DNA from: Bradyrhizobium aeschynomenes | Lineage (GTDB): Bacteria; Pseudomonadota; Alphaproteobacteria; Rhizobiales; Xanthobacteraceae | Length of the DNA stretch: 64,000 bases | Assembly: GCF_013178945.1 (NCBI RefSeq) | Contig: NZ_JABFDM010000009.1 | Coordinates: forward strand, 62,001 to 126,000 | Reading direction: 5' to 3' | Made by a program: the position numbers and the translations under genes | In this document: positions 17,518-26,829 of the stretch, piece by piece | How the letters are laid out: each line of letters starts with the position of its first letter | Position numbering within the stretch: position 1 is the first letter of the stretch | The notes under the pieces: generated by a model | Databases searched by the model: none | Seen by the model: the letters and a program-made list of their open reading frames with translations, nothing else | What the model was told of the DNA's origin: nothing

Positions 17518-19047
17518 CTACTCAAGTTCGATTGCCTGATACGTGCCGTTCTCGTCGAGCGCGGTGCCCCAGATCTTGTGAGAGGCCTGGTGCTCCGCGC
17601 GTCCGAATGCAAGTGGAGTGCCGAGGCCGAGATCGAGGCTGCGCATGGATTCGAGCGTGTCGACCAGCCGTTCGGTGTCGAGCGGGTTGGTCTGCTTCAG
17701 CGCCTGAATCAGGATCGTCGCCGCGATGTAGCCTTCGAGAGATGTGTAGTCCGGCGCCTCGCCCGGAGCGTATTTGGCGAGTGCATTCTTGTAGTCGAGC
17801 ACGAGGCTCGAATAGCCGGAAACGGCAGGTACGCCCTGCGTCACGATGACGCCGTTGGTGAAGCGCGGCCCGAGCAGCTTCAGCTCGGTCGCCAGCGAGG
17901 TCGATCCGACGGCGGAGACGTTGGCATAGATCAGGCCCGGCACCGCGTCGCGCGTCTTCTCGATGAACTTCGCGGCGGCCCGATCGGTCGCAACCATGAT
18001 GATGGCCTTCAGGCCGGGCTTGTGCGCCTTCACCTGATTGACGGCCTCTTCCACGTCCATCGTCGCGCGCGGATAGTTGATGCGCGTCACCGGATCGGGG
18101 ATGTTCAGCTGCCGGTAGGCTTTCGCGACGCCGGCGAAACCGTCATCTCCGAACGCGTCCTGCTGCGTGAACACGGCGATCTGCTTGGGCGCGATGCGCT
18201 TCATCTTGACGAGATAGCGCACCAGCGCAGCCGTCTCCTCAGCGTAGCTCGCCCGGTAGTTGAAGACGTAGCGGTCCGGCGGATCGCGCCGCACCACCGC
18301 CGCGCCGGTGTTCGGCGCGAAAAACAGCGTACGCCGCTCCAGCGCATAGGGAATCGCCACCTGCGCATTGGCGGTGCCGACGTTGCCGATGAAGCCGAAC
18401 ACCTGCTCCTTGTCGTAGAGCTGCGTCATCGCGGCGAGCGTGCGGTTCGGATCGTAGCCGTCATCGGCAGCCACCAGCCGCAGCGTGCGTCCGTTGATGC
18501 CGCCGGCGTCGTTGGCGCGCGAGAAGGCGGCCTCGATGCCCTGCCGCATCTGGCGTCCGGTTTCCTTGCGGATGCCCGAGAACGGCAGCACCATGCCAAA
18601 CCGGATCTCGCGATCGGTGATGCCGCGCGTGGGTCCGGAGGTGACGGCGCCGGTGGTTGCTTCGGCTCTGGTCGCCGTCCCCGGTCCGGCTGCGGCCGGC
18701 TGGTTGAGCGAGCGCTCGAGATCGGTCAGCTGCCGCTCGGCCACGGCGCAGTTCGCCTGCGAGCCGCCGGTGCGGCTGCGGCCTTCGGCAATGTAGCCGT
18801 TGAAGCTGCGGGTCAGCTGATCGCGCTCGCCATCATTCGTGGTCGACTGGCGGATGGCTTCGCGGAATTTGTCGACGATGGTCTGGACGCGGCCCTGAGC
18901 AATGTCCGGGCAGGCCGATGCCTGTCCTACGATCGGTCCCACCCGGCCGGCGAGATCCTTGACGACGTCGGTTGCCGCCGCAAAAGCGGAGCTGGTGGAA
19001 GCCGCTAACAGGCTCCCGATGATCAAGGCGGACCAATGAACCGTCAT
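17518..19047 (-). CDS. Leu/Ile/Val-type ABC substrate-binding protein with two-cysteine N-terminal domain (paralogue 2)
   Basis: A 509-residue homologue of its two neighbours. It has a signal peptide (ALIIGSLLAASTSSAFA), the extra N-terminal domain with Cys46 and Cys100 (same spacing as in the other two), a short linker, and the Peripla_BP_6 domain from about EIRFGMVLPFSGIRKETG. Long blocks are shared with the paralogues, for example DRYVFNYRASYAEET and the C-terminal AEHQASHKIWGTALDENG. The 5' and 3' gaps (139 and 212 bp) are long enough for separate promoters. The ligand is unknown; nearby residues differ most in the substrate-facing loops, so the three may not bind the same compound (inference). 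Confidence 0.88.
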   Translation of the reverse strand: MTVHWSALIIGSLLAASTSSAFAAATDVVKDLAGRVGPIVGQASACPDIAQGRVQTIVDKFREAIRQSTTNDGERDQLTRSFNGYIAEGRSRTGGSQANCAVAERQLTDLERSLNQPAAAGPGTATRAEATTGAVTSGPTRGITDREIRFGMVLPFSGIRKETGRQMRQGIEAAFSRANDAGGINGRTLRLVAADDGYDPNRTLAAMTQLYDKEQVFGFIGNVGTANAQVAIPYALERRTLFFAPNTGAAVVRRDPPDRYVFNYRASYAEETAALVRYLVKMKRIAPKQIAVFTQQDAFGDDGFAGVAKAYRQLNIPDPVTRINYPRATMDVEEAVNQVKAHKPGLKAIIMVATDRAAAKFIEKTRDAVPGLIYANVSAVGSTSLATELKLLGPRFTNGVIVTQGVPAVSGYSSLVLDYKNALAKYAPGEAPDYTSLEGYIAATILIQALKQTNPLDTERLVDTLESMRSLDLGLGTPLAFGRAEHQASHKIWGTALDENGTYQAIELE

Positions 19048-19186
19048 CGAACTATCTATCCATTCGCTCTAGGAGCTGCTGCTAATCCTCACCGCTCTGA
19101 TATTCGTGGCATTTCGAATTAATGTCGGGTTTCTCTGTCGTGTTTTTATCCGCCCTTGCAGGGGCTGACTCCGTTTCGGCGGTATC

Positions 19187-20818
19187 CTAATCAAGTTCGA
19201 TGGGTCGATAGCTGCCGTTTTCGTCGAGCGCGGTCCCCCAGATCTTGTGCGAGGCCTGGTGTTCGGAGCGATCGAAGCCGAGCCGGACGCCAAGTCCGAG
19301 ATCGAGGTCGCGCATCGTCTCCAGGGTGTCGACGAGCTGCTCGGTGTCGAAGCTGCGGCCGGCGCGCTTCAAGCCTTCGATCAGGATGCTCGCCGAGATG
19401 TAGCCTTCGAGCGACATGTAGTCGGCCTGCTCGCCCGGGAAGTACTTCGCCAGCGCGTTCTTGTAGTCCAGCACCAGGCTGGAGTAGCCCGATACGCCCG
19501 GCACCGTCTGGGTGACGATGACGTTCTCGGTGTAGCGCGGGCCGAGCAGCGTCAGCTCGCCGGCGAGCGCGGAGCCGTCCACCGCCGAGATGTTGGCGAA
19601 GATCGCACCAGGGAAGACGTCGCGTGCCTTCTCGATGAACTTTGCCGCGGCGCGCGTAGTGGCGAGCATGATCACGGCGCGGAACGGCGTCTTCAGCAGC
19701 CGGAGCTGACTGATAGCGTCGTCGACCTCGACGCTGTTGCGCGGATAGTTGACCCGCACGATCGCGTTCTCATTGGCACCGAGCGCGCGAAAGGCCTTGG
19801 AGACGCCGGCGAAGCCGGCATCGCCGAAGGCGTCGTGTTGCGCGAACACGACGATCTGGCGCGGCTGCAGCTTGCGGATCTTGACGAGATAGCGGACCAG
19901 CGTGTCGGTCTCCTCGGCGTAGCTCGGCCGGTAGTTGAAGACGTAGCGGTCCGGCGGATCATGGCGCACCACATTGGCGCCGGTGTAGGGCGCGAAGAAC
20001 AGCGCGCGCCGCTCCAGCGCATAGGGAATGGCGACGGCCGCCGTGGCCGAGCCGAAATTGCAGATGAAGCCGAACACCTGGTCCTTTTCATACAGCTGCT
20101 TCATCGCATCGAGCGTGCGCGACGGATCATAGCCGTCGTCTGCGGTCACGAGCTTCAGCACGCGGCCATTGACGCCGCCGGCCTCGTTGATGCGGTTGAA
20201 CGCCGCCTCGACCCCGATCTTCAGCTGTCGGCCGCTTTCCTTCACGGGGCCGCCCTGGGGGATGACCATGCCGAACTTGATGTCGTTCTGGGTGACGCCG
20301 CGGGTCTCGACCACGGGCGGCAGGATCTGCGCCGGCGCGATCGCGGCCACGGCGCTGGACGGCGCAATCGTCACGCCCGGCAGCGCCGAGCGCGCCGGGG
20401 TGGGGGCCGCAATGGACTGTTCGAGGTCGGCGAGCTGGCGGTCGGCGCTGCGGCAATCCATCCGGCCCGAGGTGACCAGGCTGCGGCCTTCGGCCACATA
20501 GCGGTCCAGCAGGCGCGTCAATTCGTCACGATCGGCTTCGCCGGTGGCGGCCTCGCGGATGACGAGCTGGAACTTCTCGATGATCGCCTGGATGCGCGGC
20601 CGTGCGATGTCACGGCAGGCGAGCGCCGAGCCGATGATCGGTCCGACGCGGCTGCCGAGCTGGCGCGCCACGCTCACATTCTCGCCCGGCGCTGCCTGGG
20701 CAACGCCGGTCACGGCAAAGGCTCCGCTTGCCACGATGCTCCCGAGCAGGATCACTGCAATGCGGGCGTGAGCTAACGGACCGCGTGCTGCCGCTTTCTG
20801 CGGTAGGACGTCGATCAT
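19187..20818 (-). CDS. Leu/Ile/Val-type ABC substrate-binding protein with two-cysteine N-terminal domain (paralogue 3)
   Basis: A 543-residue homologue, the first gene of the array. A longer N-region (about 20 residues, basic) precedes the signal-peptide core ARIAVILLGSIVASGAFAV. The extra N-terminal domain again has two cysteines 54 positions apart (ALAC and MDC). The Peripla_BP_6 domain starts near DIKFGMVIPQGGPVKESG. One oddity is a cysteine in GFICNFGSA, where the other two copies read GFVGNVGT or GFIGNVGT. The start is the ATG at 20818; the much longer frame upstream is a shadow of the gene at 20862-21497. Only 43 bp separate it from that gene, so the two may be co-transcribed. Confidence 0.87.
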   Translation of the reverse strand: MIDVLPQKAAARGPLAHARIAVILLGSIVASGAFAVTGVAQAAPGENVSVARQLGSRVGPIIGSALACRDIARPRIQAIIEKFQLVIREAATGEADRDELTRLLDRYVAEGRSLVTSGRMDCRSADRQLADLEQSIAAPTPARSALPGVTIAPSSAVAAIAPAQILPPVVETRGVTQNDIKFGMVIPQGGPVKESGRQLKIGVEAAFNRINEAGGVNGRVLKLVTADDGYDPSRTLDAMKQLYEKDQVFGFICNFGSATAAVAIPYALERRALFFAPYTGANVVRHDPPDRYVFNYRPSYAEETDTLVRYLVKIRKLQPRQIVVFAQHDAFGDAGFAGVSKAFRALGANENAIVRVNYPRNSVEVDDAISQLRLLKTPFRAVIMLATTRAAAKFIEKARDVFPGAIFANISAVDGSALAGELTLLGPRYTENVIVTQTVPGVSGYSSLVLDYKNALAKYFPGEQADYMSLEGYISASILIEGLKRAGRSFDTEQLVDTLETMRDLDLGLGVRLGFDRSEHQASHKIWGTALDENGSYRPIELD

Positions 20819-20861
20819 GATCGCCTTGAAAGATGTTGGATGTCGGCTCAGTCGATGCGGA

Positions 20862-21497
20862 TTAGCGAACCCGCTCCATCTGACCCGTCTTCTGGTTCCA
20901 CTGCATGAACTGCTGCAGCATGGGCTTTTCGGGCGTATCGGCCTCTGCCGTCGGCGCCGGAGCGTCCGCGAGCAGCGACTTGAACTGCGACAGCGCCGGG
21001 GCCTGAGCCTCGACACGCTCCGGCAGCGCGCTGGTCTGGTCGGCCTTGGCGTCCTGGGCATCGGCTGCGACCGGCGGCAGCGTCTTCATCGACTGCACGG
21101 CAGCGACGAAGGACGAGCTCGCATCAGGCTGGCGCCACACCGGAACGATGTTGACGAAGAACAGCGCGACGACGGCGGCGACGCCGGTGGCGGCTGCAAA
21201 GCGGCCGGCGATCTTGAACACGACCGAGCGACGGTCGCGCTCCCGCTCGAACTCCGGCGGCTCGCGCATCACTTGCGGATTCAACGACTGGCGAAGGGAT
21301 TCGAACACGGCGGTCTCCAAGCGAGCGTCGAGCGGACCTTGCTGTCCCGAAGCGGGACGCTCGGCCGCCTCCGCTGCCTTGGCGGTGTCACCGACGAGAG
21401 ATAGACGCGCGGCTTCCGGTCGTTCACGCAGCCACCGCGGAGCATAGTGCAGCGGGTCCTGCGGGTTCATCGGATTCTGTTCACTCAACGAACTCAT
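20862..21497 (-). CDS. Single-pass membrane protein of unknown function
   Basis: A 211-residue protein I do not recognise. The first 90 residues are hydrophilic and acidic/basic mixed (PLHYAPRWLRERPEAARL). One transmembrane segment lies at about residues 98-118 (FAAATGVAAVVALFFVNIVPVW), and an Ala/Pro-rich periplasmic part follows, ending in MLQQFMQWNQKTGQ. The absence of a signal peptide suggests an N-in/C-out topology. AGAGGA precedes the ATG. It lies 43 bp upstream of the first of three paralogous binding-protein genes, which raises a link with them (inference from position only). Confidence 0.8.
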   Translation of the reverse strand: MSSLSEQNPMNPQDPLHYAPRWLRERPEAARLSLVGDTAKAAEAAERPASGQQGPLDARLETAVFESLRQSLNPQVMREPPEFERERDRRSVVFKIAGRFAAATGVAAVVALFFVNIVPVWRQPDASSSFVAAVQSMKTLPPVAADAQDAKADQTSALPERVEAQAPALSQFKSLLADAPAPTAEADTPEKPMLQQFMQWNQKTGQMERVR

Positions 21498-22016
21498 ACG
21501 CTACTCCTCTGACGCTCGATTCCGGTAAACTGATACGCTTCTGCCACGGTCGTATGAGAGCTAGTTTCAAACGAAGAGCGGGAGCGTGTCTGCCACTTCA
21601 GTCCACACGGAATCACTTGCAGAATCAGACGGTTCGCGCCGATCATCGATCGCACGCCGAAAGCCCTTTCCTGCAAGGCGCCATGACACGTTGATCGTGC
21701 CTGCAGCGCCTCTCTCGATCCCATGCCCCGCCCCCTGACGAGTGTCAATTGATCGGAACCGTCTAAACCCGTCAGCTCCGAATTATATGTACGTTAAAGT
21801 TATCATCATGATGTGATTAAAATGAGGCGTGACAGGTCTTGACGCAGATGCTCATGATTTGCGTCTCAATCGCGCCAAGATTCTGCCTCGATTCGATCAT
21901 CATCGAACTATGTCGGGCGGGCCGCTGTCGATTTTCGAGCGGCTTAGCGTCGATTTAACCATCCGTTAACCATCTCGCGCCGACAGTTAACCAATCACTA
22001 AGAAGGGTTGGGTCGG
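21498..22016. other. Divergent promoter region upstream of minC, relatively AT-rich
   Basis: 519 bp with no supported gene. The stretch around 21770-21830 is clearly more AT-rich than its surroundings, as expected for promoters. A CtrA-type box lies at 21955-21969 near the minC start. The region serves the minus-strand gene at 20862-21497 and the plus-strand min operon. Confidence 0.6.
21955..21969. promoter_or_regulatory. CtrA-type box (TTAA-N7-TTAA) upstream of minCDE
   Basis: TTAA at 21955-21958 and TTAA at 21966-21969 are separated by exactly 7 bases, the full consensus of the alphaproteobacterial cell-cycle regulator CtrA. It ends 47 bases before the minC start. A further half-site (TTAACC at 21987-21992) lies between them. 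Confidence 0.65.
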
Positions 22017-22712
22017 ATGGTCATGAGTGCCAGCGCTGAAACGGTACGTCCTCTTATTCGTCTGCGCGGGCGCTCCTACGTCGCCTTCGTGTTCTCGCCG
22101 GTGGTACCCATTGCCGACTGGCTCAGCGAGCTCGACGCGACGCTCGCAGGGTCGCCCGGCTTCTTCGTCGGCAAGCCGATCGTGCTCGATCTCTCCGCGG
22201 TGGATCTGAGCCCGCTCGCCATTACCCACCTCATCAAGAGCATCGAGTCGCGCAACATCCGCGTGCTCGGTCTCGAAGGCGTCGAGCAGGGGCGGTTGTC
22301 GCTCGGCATGCCGCCCTTGTTGTCCGGCGGACGTCACTGCGCCGTGCAGGAGATCGAGCCGGAGAAGCCGTCTCTGCAGCAGCCGAACTCGCTGCTGCTC
22401 GACCAGCCGGTGCGCTCGGGACAATCGATCGTCTTCCCCGACGGTGACGTCACCGTGCTCGGCGCGGTGTCGTCGGGCGCCGAGATCGTCGCCGGCGGCT
22501 CGATTCATGTCTACGGCGCGCTGCGCGGCCGTGCGATGGCCGGCATCAACGGCAACGCGGCGGCGCGCATCTATTGCCAGAAGATCGAAGCCGAGCTGGT
22601 CGCGATCGACGGCTACTACCAGACCGCGGAGCAGATCGACGCCACCTTGCGCGGCAAGGCCGCGCAGGCGCGGCTCGAAGGGCATTCCATGAAGATCGTT
22701 GCATTGAACTGA
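22017..22712 (+). CDS. minC: Septum site-determining protein MinC
   Basis: A 231-residue inhibitor of FtsZ ring assembly. The N-terminal domain (about 1-105) contacts FtsZ; the C-terminal beta-helix domain (from about residue 120: QSIVFPDGDVTVLGAVSSGAEIVAGGSIHVYGALRGRAMAG in two parts) dimerises and binds MinD. The segment GSIHVYGALRGRA is the typical MinC signature. The start is taken as the ATG at 22017 behind AAGAAGGG; an ATG two codons later is possible. First gene of minC-minD-minE, preceded by a CtrA-type box that would tie septum placement to the cell cycle. Confidence 0.95.
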   Translation: MVMSASAETVRPLIRLRGRSYVAFVFSPVVPIADWLSELDATLAGSPGFFVGKPIVLDLSAVDLSPLAITHLIKSIESRNIRVLGLEGVEQGRLSLGMPPLLSGGRHCAVQEIEPEKPSLQQPNSLLLDQPVRSGQSIVFPDGDVTVLGAVSSGAEIVAGGSIHVYGALRGRAMAGINGNAAARIYCQKIEAELVAIDGYYQTAEQIDATLRGKAAQARLEGHSMKIVALN

Positions 22713-22732
22713 GTAGCAGGAGGATTCGTAAC

Positions 22733-23548
22733 ATGTCGAAAGTACTTGTTGTGACGTCGGGCAAGGGTGGCGTCGGCAAGACCACCACGACGGCGGCGAT
22801 GGGCGCGGCGCTGGCGCAGGCCGGCGAGAAGGTGGTCGTGGTCGATTTCGACGTCGGCCTGCGCAACCTCGATCTCGTGATGGGCGCCGAGCGCCGCGTG
22901 GTGTTCGATCTCATCAACGTCGTGCACGGCGTGGCCAAGCTGCCGCAGGCCCTGATCCGCGACAAGCGGCTGGAGAATCTCTGTCTGCTGCCGGCCTCCC
23001 AGACGAAAGACAAGGACGCGCTCACCGAGGACGGCGTCGGCCGCGTCATCCACGAACTGCGCAAGACGTTCGACTGGGTGATCTGCGACAGCCCGGCCGG
23101 CATCGAGCGCGGCGCGATGCTCGCGATGCGCTATGCCGACGAGGCGATCATCGTCACCAATCCGGAGGTGTCGTCGGTGCGGGATTCCGACCGCATCATC
23201 GGCATGCTCGATTCCAAGACCGTGCGCGCCGAGAATGGCGAGCGCGTCGAGAAGCACATCCTGATCACCCGCTACGATGCCGGCCGTGCCGCGCGCGGCG
23301 AGATGCTGTCGATCGAGGACGTGCTGGAGATCCTGGCGACGCCGCTGCTCGGCATCGTGCCGGAGAGCCAGGACGTGCTGCGCGCGTCCAACGTCGGCTG
23401 CCCCGTCACCCTGAACAGTCCGGCGAGCGCGCCGGCGCGCGCCTATCATGATGCGATGCGCCGTCTGCTCGGCGAGGACGTCGAGATGCAGATCCCGAGC
23501 GAACGCAAGGGCCTGATGAACCTGCTGTTGGGACGGAGGGCTGCATGA
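22733..23548 (+). CDS. minD: Septum site-determining ATPase MinD
   Basis: A 271-residue membrane-cycling ATPase that recruits MinC to the membrane and drives pole-to-pole oscillation with MinE. The deviant Walker A motif GKGGVGKTT lies at residues 10-18, followed by the switch region VVDFDVGLRNLDLVMG. The C-terminus RKGLMNLLLG is the amphipathic membrane-targeting helix. GGAGG precedes the ATG, 20 bp after minC. Its stop overlaps the minE start by 4 bases (ATGA). Confidence 0.97.
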   Translation: MSKVLVVTSGKGGVGKTTTTAAMGAALAQAGEKVVVVDFDVGLRNLDLVMGAERRVVFDLINVVHGVAKLPQALIRDKRLENLCLLPASQTKDKDALTEDGVGRVIHELRKTFDWVICDSPAGIERGAMLAMRYADEAIIVTNPEVSSVRDSDRIIGMLDSKTVRAENGERVEKHILITRYDAGRAARGEMLSIEDVLEILATPLLGIVPESQDVLRASNVGCPVTLNSPASAPARAYHDAMRRLLGEDVEMQIPSERKGLMNLLLGRRAA

Positions 23549-23820
23549 GCGTGCTGCGGCTCTTTACGGGGCGTACGGCCTCGGCGCCGGTCGCGCGTGA
23601 GCGGCTGCAGATCCTGCTCGCGCATGAGCGGAGCCTGCGTGGCCACCCCGATCTGTTGATGCAGTTGCGCGAGGAAATCCTCGCGGTGGTTTCGCGCCAT
23701 GTGGTACTCGATCCCGACAAGGTCATCGTCCGCATGGACCGGGGGAAGCATGTCTCGACGCTCGAGGTCGACATCGAACTGCCCAATGGCGCCGATCGCG
23801 CTTTTGCCAGCGCCGGCTGA
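23545..23820 (+). CDS. minE: Cell division topological specificity factor MinE
   Basis: A 91-residue protein that stimulates MinD ATPase and releases it from the membrane, setting the Min oscillation. The N-terminal anti-MinCD helix region is seen in ARERLQILLAHERS, and the topological-specificity domain in LREEILAVVSRHV followed by VRMDRGKHVSTLEVDIELP. It overlaps minD by 4 bases, consistent with coupled translation at matched levels. Confidence 0.96.
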   Translation: MSVLRLFTGRTASAPVARERLQILLAHERSLRGHPDLLMQLREEILAVVSRHVVLDPDKVIVRMDRGKHVSTLEVDIELPNGADRAFASAG

Positions 23821-23841
23821 CGCGTGGGAAGGCGAACGCTG

Positions 23842-24615
23842 ATGCGGCCGATCTTCCGCGTCGCGGACAATCAGGTGGCCGTCAGTCCCGATGCCGCGGG
23901 ACCGTGGGATCCGACCATGCAGCACGGGTCCGCGCCTTCGGCGCTGGCCGTGTGGGCGGCGGAGCGCATTCCGACGAAGTCGCCGATGCGCATCGCCCGC
24001 GTGACCATCGACCTGATGCGGCCGGTGCCGCTCGCCGAACTGACCATCGAGACCGAGGTCCTGCGCGAGGGCCGCAAGATCCAGCTCTGCGCGGTGCGCC
24101 TGCGTGCTGGCGACACCGTGGTGGTCACGGCGACCGTGCTGAAGATCAGGCAGGACGCGGTGCCGCTGCCGGACGACGTGCGCGAGCTGCCGATCGATCT
24201 CGTCGGGCCGGAAGACGCGCAGCCGGAACCGGCGGACTTCTCCACCAGCCCGTTCGTGCGCGGCATGACCTTGCGCGCCGCGCGCGGCCGCTTCGGTGTC
24301 AGGGGTCCGGGGGCGATCTGGTATCGCGTCGACTGGCCGCTGGTCGAGGGCCACGCCGTCTCACAGGCGATGCGCGCGGTGGTCGCGAGCGACTTCTGCA
24401 ACGGCACCTCCGCCGCGCTCGATTTCCACAGCTACACCTTCCTCAACGCCGACCTCACCGTCAACATGGCGCGCGAGCCGGTCGGCGACTGGATCCTGCT
24501 CGACGCCGAAAGCTGGATCGGCCCGGACGGTGCAGGGCTGGCGATGGCGCGGCTCGGTGACGCCAAGGGCTACTTCGGCCGTGTGGTGCAGAGCCTGGTG
24601 ATCGAGAAGCGGTGA
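23842..24615 (+). CDS. Acyl-CoA thioesterase-like protein, double hotdog fold
   Basis: A 257-residue protein resembling the TesB-like thioesterase family, two hotdog folds in one chain. The first half has PTKSPMRIARVTIDLMRPVPLAELTIETEV and VTATVLKIRQ in separate segments, and the second has FLNADLTVNMAREPVGDWILLDAESW, the typical second-hotdog signature. The likely reaction is hydrolysis of an acyl-CoA thioester; the acyl group is unknown. It follows minE by 21 bp and may be co-transcribed with minCDE, though no functional tie is evident. The start is the ATG 9 bases after GGAAGG; a GTG six codons upstream overlaps that ribosome site. Confidence 0.83.
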   Translation: MRPIFRVADNQVAVSPDAAGPWDPTMQHGSAPSALAVWAAERIPTKSPMRIARVTIDLMRPVPLAELTIETEVLREGRKIQLCAVRLRAGDTVVVTATVLKIRQDAVPLPDDVRELPIDLVGPEDAQPEPADFSTSPFVRGMTLRAARGRFGVRGPGAIWYRVDWPLVEGHAVSQAMRAVVASDFCNGTSAALDFHSYTFLNADLTVNMAREPVGDWILLDAESWIGPDGAGLAMARLGDAKGYFGRVVQSLVIEKR

Positions 24616-24689
24616 CGAAACGGGACTAATGAGTTGCGCTCATCTGCAATGTGCCTGAAAGTCACAAGCATCGCGGTGCGGCCGGTGCG

Positions 24690-24849
24690 CTCCCTCTCCC
24701 CGTTCTTCACGGGGAGAGGGCTGGGGTGAGGGGCAGCCACACCCAGTGACGCAAGCTATTCGCTCCTGCTTACGGGCGTCTCTACTCACACCACCCGTGC
24801 GGCTGCCCCTCACCCCGACCCTCTCCCCGTGAAGAACGGGGAGAGGGAG
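24690..24849. repeat. Large inverted repeat with nested hairpins
   Basis: Two 49-bp arms (24690-24738 and 24801-24849) are complementary except for two adjacent bases and surround a 62-bp loop. Each arm contains its own 12-bp stem (CCCTCTCCCCGT with ACGGGGAGAGGG). It fills the gap between convergent genes: thioesterase (+) and chemotaxis receptor (-). It could act as a two-way terminator. The remaining bases of the 303-bp gap hold nothing else I can identify. Confidence 0.93.
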
Positions 24850-24918
24850 TCGACCGTCTTTGTCGCGACGGCTCCGCTAGCCGAGGACTAAGCGGCCTCT
24901 TCCTACAAGGCGCAATGC

Positions 24919-26610
24919 TTACGCAGCCCGTACCGTGCTCAGGAACCGCCCAACTTCCAGCTTCAGCCGGTTGCTGTCCTGCGACAGCGACTGCGCGGCC
25001 GATAGCACCTGTGTCGAGGCGGAGCCGGTCTCGCTGGCGCCGTGCTGCACCTCGGTGATGTTGGACGACACTTCGTGCGTGCCTTGCGCGGCCTGCTGGA
25101 TGTTGCGCGAGATCTCCTGCGTGGCGGCGCCCTGTTCCTCGACCGCGGCGGCGATGGTGGAGGAGATTTCCGCCAGCTTCTCGATCGTGCCGCTGATCTC
25201 CCTGATGGCGCCCACCGACTCCTGCGTCGCGGCCTGGATGCCGGCGATCTGCTGGCCGATCTCGCCGGTCGCCTTCGCTGTCTGCTCGGCGAGAGCCTTG
25301 ACCTCGGTTGCGACCACGGCGAAGCCGCGGCCGGCATCGCCGGCGCGCGCGGCCTCGATGGTTGCGTTGAGCGCGAGCAGGTTGGTCTGCCCGGCAATGG
25401 TGTTGATCAGCTCGACCACGTCGCCGATGCGCGCTGCCGCCTTGGAGAGCTCGCTGACGCGATCATTGGTCTTGCGGGCCTGGTCGACAGCTTCGGTCGC
25501 GATGCGCGCGGAATCCTGCACCTGGCGGCTGATCTCGGTGACCGACGAGCTCAGCTCCTCTGTGGCCGACGCCACCGACTGCACGTTGGCGGTCGCCTGC
25601 TCCGAGGCCGCTGCCACCGTCGTGGTCCGCTGCTGGGTGCGTTCGGCCGTGGAGGTCAGCGTCGTAGCCGAGGCTTCGAGCTCGGTCGAGGCCGAGGAGA
25701 CCGTGTTGATGATCTCCCCGACCGCGCCTTCGAACCGGTTGGCAAGTTCGTGCATGTCGCGCTTGCGCCGCTCGACGGCGAGCTTCTCGGCTTCGGCCTG
25801 CTCGGCACGGAGGCGCTCGGTCTCGATGGCGTTGTTCTTGAACACCAGCACCGCGCCGGCCATGTTGCCGATCTCGTCCTTGCGGTCGGTGCCGGGAATC
25901 GGCGCCGCCATGTCGCCCCCGGCGAGCCGGCGCATCGCCTCGGTCATCGCGGTGATCGGGCGCGACACGCCGGCCACGATCAGATAGCCCATCGCGAGGC
26001 ATAGCAGCGCCGCCAGTGCGATCACGCCCAGGATCCAGGCGCGCGAGGACAGATAGACGGCGGCGCCCTTGTCGGCCTCCTTCTTGCCCTGCTCGACGTT
26101 CCAGGCGAGGTCCTGCTCCAGCGCCTTGCGGGCCAGGACGAAGTCGTCGCGCAGCTTGCCCATGAAGAGCGCGGTTGCGGCTTCGACCTGATTCTTGCGC
26201 GACAGATCGAGCAACTGCTTGCTGTCGTCGAGATACGCGGTCCACGGCTTCTTGAACGCGGTCACCAGCGCCTTCTCCTCCGAGGTCGTGACCGTAGGCT
26301 CGTAGAGACGCCAGGTCTTGTCGAACAGCTCGATGCTTTCGGCGATCTGACGCTCCTGGATTGCTTTTTCCTCGGCCGTGGTGGCCAGCAGGAACTGGCC
26401 TTGCCGGGCGCGATACTGTTCGATCGATTTTGAGATGGTGCCGAGCCATCCGGTCGCCGGAAGCCAGTTGTCGCGCACTTCCGCAGCCGAGCCGTTCACG
26501 TTCGCCAGACGATCGATCGAGAAGCCGCCGAGGCCCATCGCCGTGATCAGCACGATGCCGAACGCGAGCAGGACCTTGTTGCGAATGGACAGGTTGGAAA
26601 ACGACGGCAT
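24919..26610 (-). CDS. Methyl-accepting chemotaxis protein
   Basis: A 563-residue inner-membrane chemoreceptor. TM1 lies at about residues 10-32 ([20 protein letters not shown]), then a periplasmic four-helix-bundle-type sensor domain of about 150 residues, TM2 ([23 protein letters not shown]), a HAMP linker ([25 protein letters not shown]) and the cytoplasmic signalling domain. The hairpin tip that binds CheA/CheW is well kept ([23 protein letters not shown] then [18 protein letters not shown]). The ligand is unknown. No che genes are in the window, so it is an orphan receptor gene, transcribed alone. Confidence 0.95.
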   Translation of the reverse strand: MPSFSNLSIRNKVLLAFGIVLITAMGLGGFSIDRLANVNGSAAEVRDNWLPATGWLGTISKSIEQYRARQGQFLLATTAEEKAIQERQIAESIELFDKTWRLYEPTVTTSEEKALVTAFKKPWTAYLDDSKQLLDLSRKNQVEAATALFMGKLRDDFVLARKALEQDLAWNVEQGKKEADKGAAVYLSSRAWILGVIALAALLCLAMGYLIVAGVSRPITAMTEAMRRLAGGDMAAPIPGTDRKDEIGNMAGAVLVFKNNAIETERLRAEQAEAEKLAVERRKRDMHELANRFEGAVGEIINTVSSASTELEASATTLTSTAERTQQRTTTVAAASEQATANVQSVASATEELSSSVTEISRQVQDSARIATEAVDQARKTNDRVSELSKAAARIGDVVELINTIAGQTNLLALNATIEAARAGDAGRGFAVVATEVKALAEQTAKATGEIGQQIAGIQAATQESVGAIREISGTIEKLAEISSTIAAAVEEQGAATQEISRNIQQAAQGTHEVSSNITEVQHGASETGSASTQVLSAAQSLSQDSNRLKLEVGRFLSTVRAA

Positions 26611-26829
26611 CTGCGACTCCAGCTTCGGTAGTTCCGGGAGAGAATTGATGGGACAGGCCCAGAGAATGACGCTCCGCGGGTTGCGGGCGCCTTGGATGCT
26701 CGCCGTTGAGGCATCGGTTGTGGGGCTTGTTGTGATTAGCGGCCGAAGAGCTAAACTTTGCCCTAAAATTGGGCTGAGCGGAGGGCCGGTAGTAATACGG
26801 TTTGGAACCGCAAGGTTGGAGCGAGATCG

